A stretch of 23,419 bases of DNA from Sulfurospirillum sp. Lineage in GTDB: Bacteria > Campylobacterota > Campylobacteria > Campylobacterales > QNZT01. The stretch's first letter is position 1. The number at the start of each line of letters is the position of its first letter. Below, in pieces: positions 15,334-21,971 of the stretch. The stretch spans positions 1-23,419 of the forward strand of contig QNZT01000115.1 of NCBI GenBank assembly GCA_003978455.1. Direction: 5' to 3'. Below the pieces are notes generated by a model that saw only the letters and a program-made list of their open reading frames with translations, did no database searches and was not told where the DNA came from. The translations under genes and the position numbers were made by a program.

Positions 15334-17139
15334 TTATCGCTCCGTCTGCCAGTCATCTTGTCCGGATGACGCCGGTTTGTGCTTTTTATAGCCGCTGAGC
15401 AGTTTCAGGGCATCATACTCTCTATGCAGTGACGGATCGTTCAGTGCGCGCATCTCATCACCAAATTTGCGTCTGAAGAGGGCAAATACGTTGCGGTAGC
15501 CGTCACTCACTTCCAGCGGGCACGATCTGCGTTCCCAGGTTTCGATATATTTGTACTCCGGACGCTCAGGCGGGTAGCGCATACACTGGCGGTAAAAGGG
15601 GATGATTACCGGTGTCTCGGGAGTAAGTTTGTCGTTGCATCCCTTTCGGCTATCGATGAGCCAGTTTTGGATCAGTGTGACATATTCGCTCAGCAAGATC
15701 CCTTTTCGGATACCGCTGTTGTCGAAGTAAAGCCCCTCTTTAAATGCCGCCTTTTTGGAGACGTTGTAGGTTTTTCCGTTGCGATCCTTGTAGCTTGCCC
15801 TTAGTGTGAGAGCGTTGCCCTCTCCTTTTCGCTTCAGTTTAACGACGATGATCCCGCCTTTGGTTTTCCCCTCTTTCGTGGCGCTGGGAAAGAGGGTGTT
15901 GACATAGAGTACTGTTTTGGTCGCTTTGTCTGCTTCGGGAGAGCCGTAGACCGCTTCGATGTCGTAGGCATCGCTGTCGAGTGCCAGTTTCAGATCGAAT
16001 ACCAGTGGTGTGACCATAAAATCAAACTCGTCATCGAGCCGTTTTTTAAAATCATGAAGGGAGTGCACGGCATAGTAGTTGGCGCCTCTGGTTTTGGAGA
16101 CACGCTCCATCAGATCGGTGTTGAAATCGACGCCGATACCGATGAAAGAGGTATAAACACCTCTTTTTGCCGCTTTGTCCACCATCCCGAAGAGTCCGTT
16201 TTCACGCAGCTCTCCACGGTTGGGCATAGCGTCTGTCATGAAGATGATACGGTTTTCATAATCACCGCGATCCGGGGCGTTTTCATCGAGTTTTCTGAAG
16301 AGTTCCAGCCCCGCTTCGTATCCTGCGCTCCAGTTGGTACCGCCTCTGGGTTTGAGGTCGAGGATATGTTTTTTGATCGCCTCCATATCTGTTTGTGCAA
16401 CGGCTCTGAGCGGCTTGGCAGTGTAGGCTCTGGAGTCGAAGAGAACGACACCCAGGCTATCTTCGGGGCGGAGGTGTCTGAGCATCGCGGCGAGAGATTC
16501 GCTGGCGATTTGCATTTTTGATTTTTCACTATTCTCTTCCGGCGCTCTACGCCTCTTTTTGTCATAATAGTAACTATTAAAAGGAGAGCTCATAGAGCCT
16601 GAGATATCGAGTACGACAACGAGGTTCAGTTTTTTGCGTGCGAAGTCCGATGCTTTGATATTGGAGTTGAGTCCGACAGAGAGGTAATACTCTGTCTCAT
16701 CCGTGTAGAGGTTCTTTTGAACGGCAGTAGCGTAGGCTGGGCAAAAGAGTGTTTCGCACTTTGTATCACTCTTTTTATCGGTATCGAAATAGTGTTCGTA
16801 GAAGACCCCTTCATAAGTGATGCTTTTAAGTTTCGGCAGATAGCCGTTTTTGAGATTGTCGTAAAAGTTGTTGGCATCTTTTGCTCCGCCGACTGCAAAG
16901 CCGATATCCGGTGCGGTGGACATACGCATCGATTTCAGCATCGGTGTCGGCATCCCCACGCGAGCATTTACCGCGACGCCTGTGGGCATGATTCTGGCGT
17001 GTTTTCCATTGTATGCGGGCATGGTCGCGTTGTATTCCCAGTCGTCGATTTTTCCCGTCTGCGGCTGCTGTTTCTTTGCCATGGCGGACAATCCGACCGC
17101 AAAAAGTATTAAAAATAAAAATAGTTTAATTAATTGCAT
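15334..17139 (-). CDS. Exported von Willebrand factor A domain protein (YfbK-like)
   Basis: 601 aa with a signal peptide (hydrophobic stretch ending VGLSAMA), so periplasmic or surface. Residues about 80-125 resemble the N-terminal segment preceding VWA domains in YfbK-type proteins. The VWA domain spans about 170-380 with a complete metal-ion-dependent adhesion site: D-I-S-G-S at about 178-182, Thr in GGTNW near 268, and Asp in MTDAMPN near 303; it should bind Mg2+ and a partner protein. The C-terminal part (about 390-600) is beta-rich, then helical with a few cysteines. Two adjacent ATGs occur; the second (17139) is chosen because AAGGGAG is only 1 nt from the first and 4 nt from the second. 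Divergent from the NlpC gene; followed at 2 nt by the membrane protein. Confidence 0.87.
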   Translation of the reverse strand: MQLIKLFLFLILFAVGLSAMAKKQQPQTGKIDDWEYNATMPAYNGKHARIMPTGVAVNARVGMPTPMLKSMRMSTAPDIGFAVGGAKDANNFYDNLKNGYLPKLKSITYEGVFYEHYFDTDKKSDTKCETLFCPAYATAVQKNLYTDETEYYLSVGLNSNIKASDFARKKLNLVVVLDISGSMSSPFNSYYYDKKRRRAPEENSEKSKMQIASESLAAMLRHLRPEDSLGVVLFDSRAYTAKPLRAVAQTDMEAIKKHILDLKPRGGTNWSAGYEAGLELFRKLDENAPDRGDYENRIIFMTDAMPNRGELRENGLFGMVDKAAKRGVYTSFIGIGVDFNTDLMERVSKTRGANYYAVHSLHDFKKRLDDEFDFMVTPLVFDLKLALDSDAYDIEAVYGSPEADKATKTVLYVNTLFPSATKEGKTKGGIIVVKLKRKGEGNALTLRASYKDRNGKTYNVSKKAAFKEGLYFDNSGIRKGILLSEYVTLIQNWLIDSRKGCNDKLTPETPVIIPFYRQCMRYPPERPEYKYIETWERRSCPLEVSDGYRNVFALFRRKFGDEMRALNDPSLHREYDALKLLSGYKKHKPASSGQDDWQTER

Positions 17140-17170
17140 CATACTCCCTTTTTGAGTTTCGGCTATGCCT

Positions 17171-17176
17171 ATTATA
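17171..17176 (-). promoter_or_regulatory. -10 box for the VWA operon
   Basis: TATAAT on the minus strand, preceded by TG, 31 nt before the VWA start. Its expected -35 region falls on the -10 of the divergent NlpC promoter. Confidence 0.6.
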
Positions 17177-17189
17177 CATTAAAATTGAG

Positions 17190-17195
17190 TATAAT
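17190..17195 (+). promoter_or_regulatory. -10 box for the NlpC/P60 gene, leaderless
   Basis: TATAAT ending 6 nt before the ATG at 17202. Transcription would start at the start codon, and no ribosome binding site is visible. Its expected -35 overlaps the minus-strand -10 at 17171-17176. Confidence 0.6.
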
Positions 17196-17201
17196 TTGTG
17201 A

Positions 17202-17744
17202 ATGTTACAGATAAATATGATGCTACTCTCTCTTTTTCTGCTTCAGGGGTGTTTTCTCGGGTTTCAGCCTGAAAGCGGTGTCGAGGAGCCGTTGGGTTCC
17301 GCTAGCGCAAAGTGGCACAAGATACCGCAGACAACTTCCCAAAGTTACACTGTTCAACAGTGCCGAAACGATATGCTTCCGCTGATACGGCTGGCAAAAA
17401 GTGAACTGGGTGTGCGCTATGTGTACGGCGGTATGGATGAAAGTGGGTTTGACTGCTCCGGTTTTGTCGCTTTTCTCTACCGGCAATCGCTCGGAAAAAA
17501 ACTCCCGCACAATGCCAAAGCGCAGTCTGCGCATGTGCGTATCTACGACCTCTCGCAACTGGAACCGGGAGATATCGTATTTTTCGATACTTCCGGACGC
17601 GGGCAGATCAACCACAGCGGCATCTATCTGGGAAATGGACGTTTTATCCACGCCTCCAGCGGCAAAGCACACAGCGTGACGATCTCCGATCTGACGAAAG
17701 GGTTCTATAAAAAAGCGTTTCTTTTCGGCGGCAAAGTGCAGTGA
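17202..17744 (+). CDS. NlpC/P60 family cell-wall hydrolase, lipoprotein
   Basis: 180 aa with a lipobox (FLLQGC, Cys17), so lipid-anchored in the periplasm. The NlpC/P60 domain covers about 58-178. The catalytic Cys is C85 in FDCSGFV, the His is H138 in NHSGIYLG, and H150 in FIHAS is the third polar residue, so all three are intact. The YVYGG before the Cys motif is typical. Such enzymes are gamma-D-glutamyl-diamino acid endopeptidases that cut peptidoglycan stem peptides. The start at 17202 is chosen over ATGs at 17217 and 17220 because the -10 lies directly upstream. The stop overlaps the start of the next gene (TGATG). A wall-remodelling role is family knowledge; the exact bond cut is not known. 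Confidence 0.9.
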   Translation: MLQINMMLLSLFLLQGCFLGFQPESGVEEPLGSASAKWHKIPQTTSQSYTVQQCRNDMLPLIRLAKSELGVRYVYGGMDESGFDCSGFVAFLYRQSLGKKLPHNAKAQSAHVRIYDLSQLEPGDIVFFDTSGRGQINHSGIYLGNGRFIHASSGKAHSVTISDLTKGFYKKAFLFGGKVQ

Positions 17745-18877
17745 TGGTAAAAAAAGAGATCATCGTCATCGGTGCCGGTGCAAGCGGCTTGATGGCTGCA
17801 TCGCGGTATCGTGACAGAGATATCGCCCTTTTGGAGGGCAACGCCCGCCCCGCAGAGAAGATCAAAATCTCCGGCGGCGGGAAGTGTAACATCACCAACA
17901 AAGATGTCAGCCCGGAACACTATCTGGGTGATCCCGCTTTTACAGGCGATATCCTGGCAGGTTTTACACAGCGTGATCTGCTGGCGTGGCTGCGGGAGAG
18001 GGGACTTGACCCGGTGGTGCGCAAAGGGAGCCAGTACTTTTGTCCCAGAAGTTCGCAGGAACTGATTTCGCTGCTGCTTCATGAAGTTCAGGGGGTACCG
18101 CTGCTGACCGGTCACAAGGTTCTGGATATCTCCAAAGAGGAGGATTTTATCGTCACGACCGATCGCGGAGAGTTCGAGGCAAAAAAGGTGGTCGTCGCCG
18201 CCGGCGGACTCAGTTTTCCGAAAATCGGCGCTACGGATATCGCATTTCGGATCGCTGAAAAATTCGGACACACGGTCCACACGCCCAAACCAGCACTCGT
18301 CGGATTTACACTGCAAAAAGCACAGTTTTGGATGAAATCGCTTAGCGGTATCTCCCTGCCCGTTCATGTCAATGTGGGAGCAAAAAGCATCACCGGCGAT
18401 ATGCTCTTCGCCCACCGTGGCATCAGTGGACCTGCGATCTTGAACAGTTCGCTCTACTGGCAAAAAGGGGAGATTGTGATCGACTTTTTGCCGGGACGAC
18501 AACTCGACGACAGATTATTTGGCAGCAGAAAGCAGATCTCTACTGTACTGGGACTTCCCAGACGTTTCATGAAAGCTTTTCTGGATGCTATCGGTTTGAA
18601 AGATCAGCCGCTCTGCACCCTCGATCATGAAGCAAAAGCGAAACTGGAAAAGATCAAATCCTACCGCTTCGCGCCTGCGGGAAATTTCGGCTACAGCAAA
18701 GCGGAAGTGACCGCCGGAGGAGTCGCCACCGACGAGATCGATCCCAAAACGATGATGAGCAGAAAGTGTGAAGGACTCTACTTTCTGGGCGAAGCGCTCG
18801 ATGTCACCGGAGAACTCGGCGGGTACAACTTCCAGTGGGCATTTGCAACCGCACAGCGACTGAAAATAGAAGTGTAA
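17744..18877 (+). CDS. HI0933-type FAD-dependent oxidoreductase, paralog 2
   Basis: 377 aa cytoplasmic flavoprotein of the same family as the gene at 12749. The FAD motif GAGASGLMAA is near the N-terminus, followed by LLEGNARPAEKIKISGGGKCNITN. VVVAAGGLSFPKIGATD is the second contact, and YSKAEVTAGGVATDEID then FLGEALDVTGELGGYNFQWAFAT is the C-terminal signature. Compared with paralog 1 it has GGGKCN instead of GNGRCN and is shorter in the middle insertion. ATG 17744 overlaps the NlpC stop (TGATG); a GTG at 17741 is the alternative. The coupling with a cell-wall hydrolase has no obvious biochemical reason. Convergent with the DUF3570 gene 47 nt away. Confidence 0.9.
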   Translation: MVKKEIIVIGAGASGLMAASRYRDRDIALLEGNARPAEKIKISGGGKCNITNKDVSPEHYLGDPAFTGDILAGFTQRDLLAWLRERGLDPVVRKGSQYFCPRSSQELISLLLHEVQGVPLLTGHKVLDISKEEDFIVTTDRGEFEAKKVVVAAGGLSFPKIGATDIAFRIAEKFGHTVHTPKPALVGFTLQKAQFWMKSLSGISLPVHVNVGAKSITGDMLFAHRGISGPAILNSSLYWQKGEIVIDFLPGRQLDDRLFGSRKQISTVLGLPRRFMKAFLDAIGLKDQPLCTLDHEAKAKLEKIKSYRFAPAGNFGYSKAEVTAGGVATDEIDPKTMMSRKCEGLYFLGEALDVTGELGGYNFQWAFATAQRLKIEV

Positions 18878-18924
18878 CGCGACCCGCTTTTTCTGAGAAG
18901 AGAGGTGTATGAACGGAAACTGTT

Positions 18925-20115
18925 TTAAAAAAGATACTTCTGCCCGATGACAAAGGAGATTGCTTTCAGTCCGTTGTTCTGTTTGTAGTAGCTGAGGTAG
19001 AAGTTTTGTATCAGATCTTTTCGCATACGGTAGTCGATGCCTCCCTGGATGTAAAGAGAGTGCAGGTCGCCGAGTCTGATGTCGCTTGAGGCGTATTTCT
19101 CATCGGTGAAGTGGTCTTTGCGACCATCGTAAAAGGAGGCTTTGCTCTGGGTGTAGTAGCGCAGGGTGGTTTGCAGGGTCAGTTTCGGGGTGTACTGGTG
19201 ATAGAGTGTGGTACTGAGGGTGTGTGCGTCGAGTTCCCAGTCGTCATGATAGTAGCGGTAGCTGCCGTGGAGGGTGGTTTTGTCTGTCACGGCACGGTGG
19301 TAGCTCAGTTTTGTGCCGTATCCCTGCCGGTTGTCGGGGCGTCTTTCGTTGGTGACGAGGGGTGCGGTGTTGTAGTCTCGGACGATATTTTTGTAGGGAT
19401 TGCTTAAAAATCCGTTTTCGTCGTTGTAAAAGAGGGTCACTTCGGCTTCGGATCTTTTGTCGATCACCTGTGTGTAGGTGAGCTGGGTGAAGAGGTTGTT
19501 TTGGTGAAATGTCTCGCTTGCACCGCTTTTTGTATCGCAGAGGGTGTTGTTGCGGCACCAGATGAGGACGTAGGCGTACTGGTATGCGGCAGAGAGCGTG
19601 AGCGCGCTGTTTTTGGAGGGATCGAGCCAGTGTTTGTAGCCGAGGGAGATTTCGGGTATGTGGAAGTCGTATTCGTTGTTGTAGGAGAGACCTCCTGTGA
19701 GTTCATCTCTGTTTGCCAGCCGTTTTGTGAGTGAGACACTGGCGCTGTACCGGTAGTCGCGGTAGTCGATCAGACCATATCCGACATCGTTTTGTGAAAT
19801 CCGTTTTCCGCGGGCATAGGCGGAGGGGTTGCTTTTGGCGTGTTTGTAAGGCGAAGCGCCGCTGGAGGGTGTGTAGCTCTTGTCGTAGTATGTTTCAGAA
19901 GCGCCGGTGAGGGCATCCATCCCCAAAGAGGCGTTGAGGGTATAGTCGGCGCTCAGGTCGATGTTGAGTTCGATGTTGGGTGAGACGATGGTGGTGGTTT
20001 CGTCGTTTTCATCGTAGTAGAGCATCTGGATATTGACATAATCCTTTGCCTGAAGGGGTTGTGTCAGCAGCACTATGGCGCATAAAACCGAGAGTTTGGT
20101 GCTATCTACCGGCAT
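18925..20115 (-). CDS. DUF3570 family predicted outer membrane protein
   Basis: 396 aa with a signal peptide (VLCAIVLLTQPLQA-KD) and about 350 residues of alternating strands rich in Tyr, Thr and Asp, ending in KYLF, so a large outer-membrane beta-barrel is likely. Opening strands with ENDETTTIVSPNIELNIDLSADYTLNASLGMDALTGAS fit DUF3570. Two cysteines (WCRNNTLC) lie in one predicted loop. The frame reaches a GTG at 20121, but GGAGG at 20122-20126 is 6 nt from ATG 20115, so that start is used; the ribosome binding site lies inside the DUF4266 coding end. From memory, DUF3570 and DUF4266 genes usually sit together, often with an ApbE-type flavin transferase and a thioredoxin-like protein, neither of which is present here. 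Function unknown. Confidence 0.8.
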   Translation of the reverse strand: MPVDSTKLSVLCAIVLLTQPLQAKDYVNIQMLYYDENDETTTIVSPNIELNIDLSADYTLNASLGMDALTGASETYYDKSYTPSSGASPYKHAKSNPSAYARGKRISQNDVGYGLIDYRDYRYSASVSLTKRLANRDELTGGLSYNNEYDFHIPEISLGYKHWLDPSKNSALTLSAAYQYAYVLIWCRNNTLCDTKSGASETFHQNNLFTQLTYTQVIDKRSEAEVTLFYNDENGFLSNPYKNIVRDYNTAPLVTNERRPDNRQGYGTKLSYHRAVTDKTTLHGSYRYYHDDWELDAHTLSTTLYHQYTPKLTLQTTLRYYTQSKASFYDGRKDHFTDEKYASSDIRLGDLHSLYIQGGIDYRMRKDLIQNFYLSYYKQNNGLKAISFVIGQKYLF

Positions 20116-20318
20116 CCGCACCCTCCGCCGCTCACACCGCCGCCCCCTTTTGCACCCTCCTTGGAGATGAAGATATGCTCGTTAAATTTTGTACGGTAGG
20201 GATTGCCTCCGTCTTCGCGCATAGTCTCTTTGGCGAGTCTACCTTTTTGCCACGGCGACACTTTGACACTGCACCCGACCCAAAAGAGCAAAAACAAGAA
20301 GAGGAGAAGATACCGCAT
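20106..20318 (-). CDS. DUF4266 small lipoprotein with GGGCGC tail
   Basis: 70 aa. The lipobox FWVGC (Cys16) marks a lipoprotein. The middle WQKGRLAKETM and the segment NEHIFISKEGAKGG fit DUF4266 as remembered. The C-terminus is striking: a Gly-rich run ending G-G-G-C-G-C-R, with two cysteines separated by one Gly at the extreme end. That could bind a metal, form a disulfide or be modified; the sequence does not say which. The stop overlaps the start of the DUF3570 gene by 10 nt. Upstream TATACT (20351-20346) on the minus strand is the likely promoter; no strong ribosome binding site is seen before the ATG. Confidence 0.8.
   Translation of the reverse strand: MRYLLLFLFLLFWVGCSVKVSPWQKGRLAKETMREDGGNPYRTKFNEHIFISKEGAKGGGGVSGGGCGCR
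20122..20126 (-). promoter_or_regulatory. Ribosome binding site deciding the DUF3570 start
   Basis: GGAGG on the minus strand, 6 nt from ATG 20115. It is formed by the Gly-rich codons near the end of the DUF4266 gene, so translation of the two is coupled. Confidence 0.7.
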
Positions 20319-20345
20319 ACAACTACTTTATGATTTGATAAAAAT

Positions 20346-20351
20346 AGTATA
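20346..20351 (-). promoter_or_regulatory. -10 box for the DUF4266/DUF3570 unit
   Basis: TATACT on the minus strand, 27 nt upstream of ATG 20318, in a very AT-rich stretch of about 80 nt. No -35 is visible. Confidence 0.45.
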
Positions 20352-20477
20352 ACATTATAAATATAAAATATAAAGTTTATGTTTGTTGAAAATATTGATA
20401 GATAATTACATCATGAACAAACTGTTTTTTGGGGTAAAATGGATCAGTTGCTGAAGCGTAAACAACTATATATTAGT

Positions 20478-21887
20478 TTAGCTTTTCTTATTTTTCCGCT
20501 GCTCCAGACGGCGTTTTTGTAAGAGTTCACGTCGTTTTTGCAGTTTGTCGCGGATGTTTTTGATTTTGTTGAGTTCATGATTTTCGAGATTGACTTCTGC
20601 TTCTTCGATCTCCTGTCCGACTTTGACTTCGAGCATCTCGGATTTGCGCATGGCGAGTATCTGTGAGGTAAAGACACTTCTGTGTCCTGTGATCAGAAAA
20701 CTGATGACTACGCTCAGTGCGGCATAGTGGGCGATCTCGATACCGAAAAGTTCCACCGCCATGATCGTTGCGGCGATCGGTGTGTTGGTGGCTCCGGCGA
20801 GTACACTGACAAAACCGAGCGCGGCAAAGAGGGCGATATGGCTGTCGCCTGTCAGCAGGGCGAAACTGTGACCGCTGGTGGCGCCGATATAGAAGAGCGG
20901 GGTGATGATGCCTCCGCTGCCGCCGACACCGAGGGTGAGTGAGGTAAAGAGTGACTTGAGTAAAAAGGCGTACCAGGGAAGTGACTGGGTATAGGCAGGA
21001 TTCGGGTCGAGCGTATCTTTGATCGTATCCAGACCCAGTCCGAGGTATTCGTCTCCGAATATAAGCGTAAGGAGGATGAGAACCACACCGCCTCCAAAGG
21101 CTTTCCAGTAGATGTGCAGGGGTATTTTTTTGATGCTTTGATGTACCCATGAAACCATCGTCACCACCACATCGGATACCAGTCCGAAGAAGAGTCCTGC
21201 AAGTACCACTTTCAGGATCAGCGGCAGATCAAGTGCTACACTCTGGTAAAAGTGGAGATCAAAATAGGTGTATTTTATCCCCAGAAACTGTGCAGTGGTA
21301 AAAGCGGCAAATCCGGCGACAAATGAGGGCAGCAGTACATCGTACATAATGACACCGATCACCAGTACTTCGACACCGAATATAGCACCGGCGATCGGTG
21401 TGCCGAATACAGAGGCAAATCCCGCACTGATACCGCAGATCACCAGCTTTTTTCGGTCAGATTTATGAAATTTGAGTATATTTGAGATAAATGAGGATGC
21501 TCCCGCACCGATTTGCGCTCCCGGCCCCTCTTTACCTACCGATCCTCCGGCAAAGATTGTCAAAAGTGTCGCAAGGAGTTTGACCGGGATCACTCTGATG
21601 TCGATTTTACCGTTTTGTTTATGCACCGCTTCGATCACCTTTTCCGTACCGTGCCCCTCTGCTGAGGGTGCAAAAGTGCGTACCAGCCACACGGTAAGTA
21701 CCAGCGCTACCGGAAGCAGATAGTAGTAGTGAAAAGGTACGCTGCTGCGCTGCGCTTCTGCAAGATGCAGGATCGTTAAAAAGACGGTAACGATCGCGCC
21801 GATCATCACCCCGATAAACGAGGAGAGAAACATCCATTTTGTGACACTGAAAAAGATAGCGGTCTGCTCGGTAAAATGTCTTCTCAT
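20478..21887 (-). CDS. ClC-family chloride channel/transporter
   Basis: 469 aa inner-membrane ClC protein, about 400 residues of membrane helices plus a charged C-terminal tail (about 410-469) rich in Lys, Arg and Glu that is likely helical; no CBS pair. The GKEGP motif near residue 120 keeps the gating Glu found in Cl-/H+ exchangers. The GSGIP filter motif is changed to G-H-G-T near 79-82, so anion selectivity may differ. GGIITP, the third signature, is present. ClC proteins move Cl- (or NO3-, F-) and help with acid or osmotic stress. Start ATG 21887 has only a weak AGG upstream; a TTG at 21890 is the alternative. It follows trkH on the same strand. Confidence 0.92.
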   Translation of the reverse strand: MRRHFTEQTAIFFSVTKWMFLSSFIGVMIGAIVTVFLTILHLAEAQRSSVPFHYYYLLPVALVLTVWLVRTFAPSAEGHGTEKVIEAVHKQNGKIDIRVIPVKLLATLLTIFAGGSVGKEGPGAQIGAGASSFISNILKFHKSDRKKLVICGISAGFASVFGTPIAGAIFGVEVLVIGVIMYDVLLPSFVAGFAAFTTAQFLGIKYTYFDLHFYQSVALDLPLILKVVLAGLFFGLVSDVVVTMVSWVHQSIKKIPLHIYWKAFGGGVVLILLTLIFGDEYLGLGLDTIKDTLDPNPAYTQSLPWYAFLLKSLFTSLTLGVGGSGGIITPLFYIGATSGHSFALLTGDSHIALFAALGFVSVLAGATNTPIAATIMAVELFGIEIAHYAALSVVISFLITGHRSVFTSQILAMRKSEMLEVKVGQEIEEAEVNLENHELNKIKNIRDKLQKRRELLQKRRLEQRKNKKS

Positions 21888-21908
21888 CAACTGCCTGCGA
21901 TATATAAG

Positions 21909-21926
21909 ATGATATTATTATATCAT
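21909..21926. promoter_or_regulatory. Inverted repeat overlapping a -10 box upstream of the ClC gene
   Basis: Perfect inverted repeat ATGATAT, spacer TATT, ATATCAT. On the minus strand TATAAT (21922-21917) falls within it, 29 nt before ATG 21887, and another TATAAT lies at 21939-21934. It could be an operator, or chance in AT-rich DNA. Confidence 0.3.
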
Positions 21927-21971
21927 AACTTTTATTATATAATTAAAAATAGAATTTATTTTATTTTTATC

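Noticed and set aside
20439..20522. Plus-strand 27-codon ORF encoding a hydrophobic peptide at the 3' end of the ClC gene
   Set aside because: Half of it is antisense to the ClC coding end, there is no convincing ribosome binding site or promoter, and AT-rich DNA gives such frames easily.
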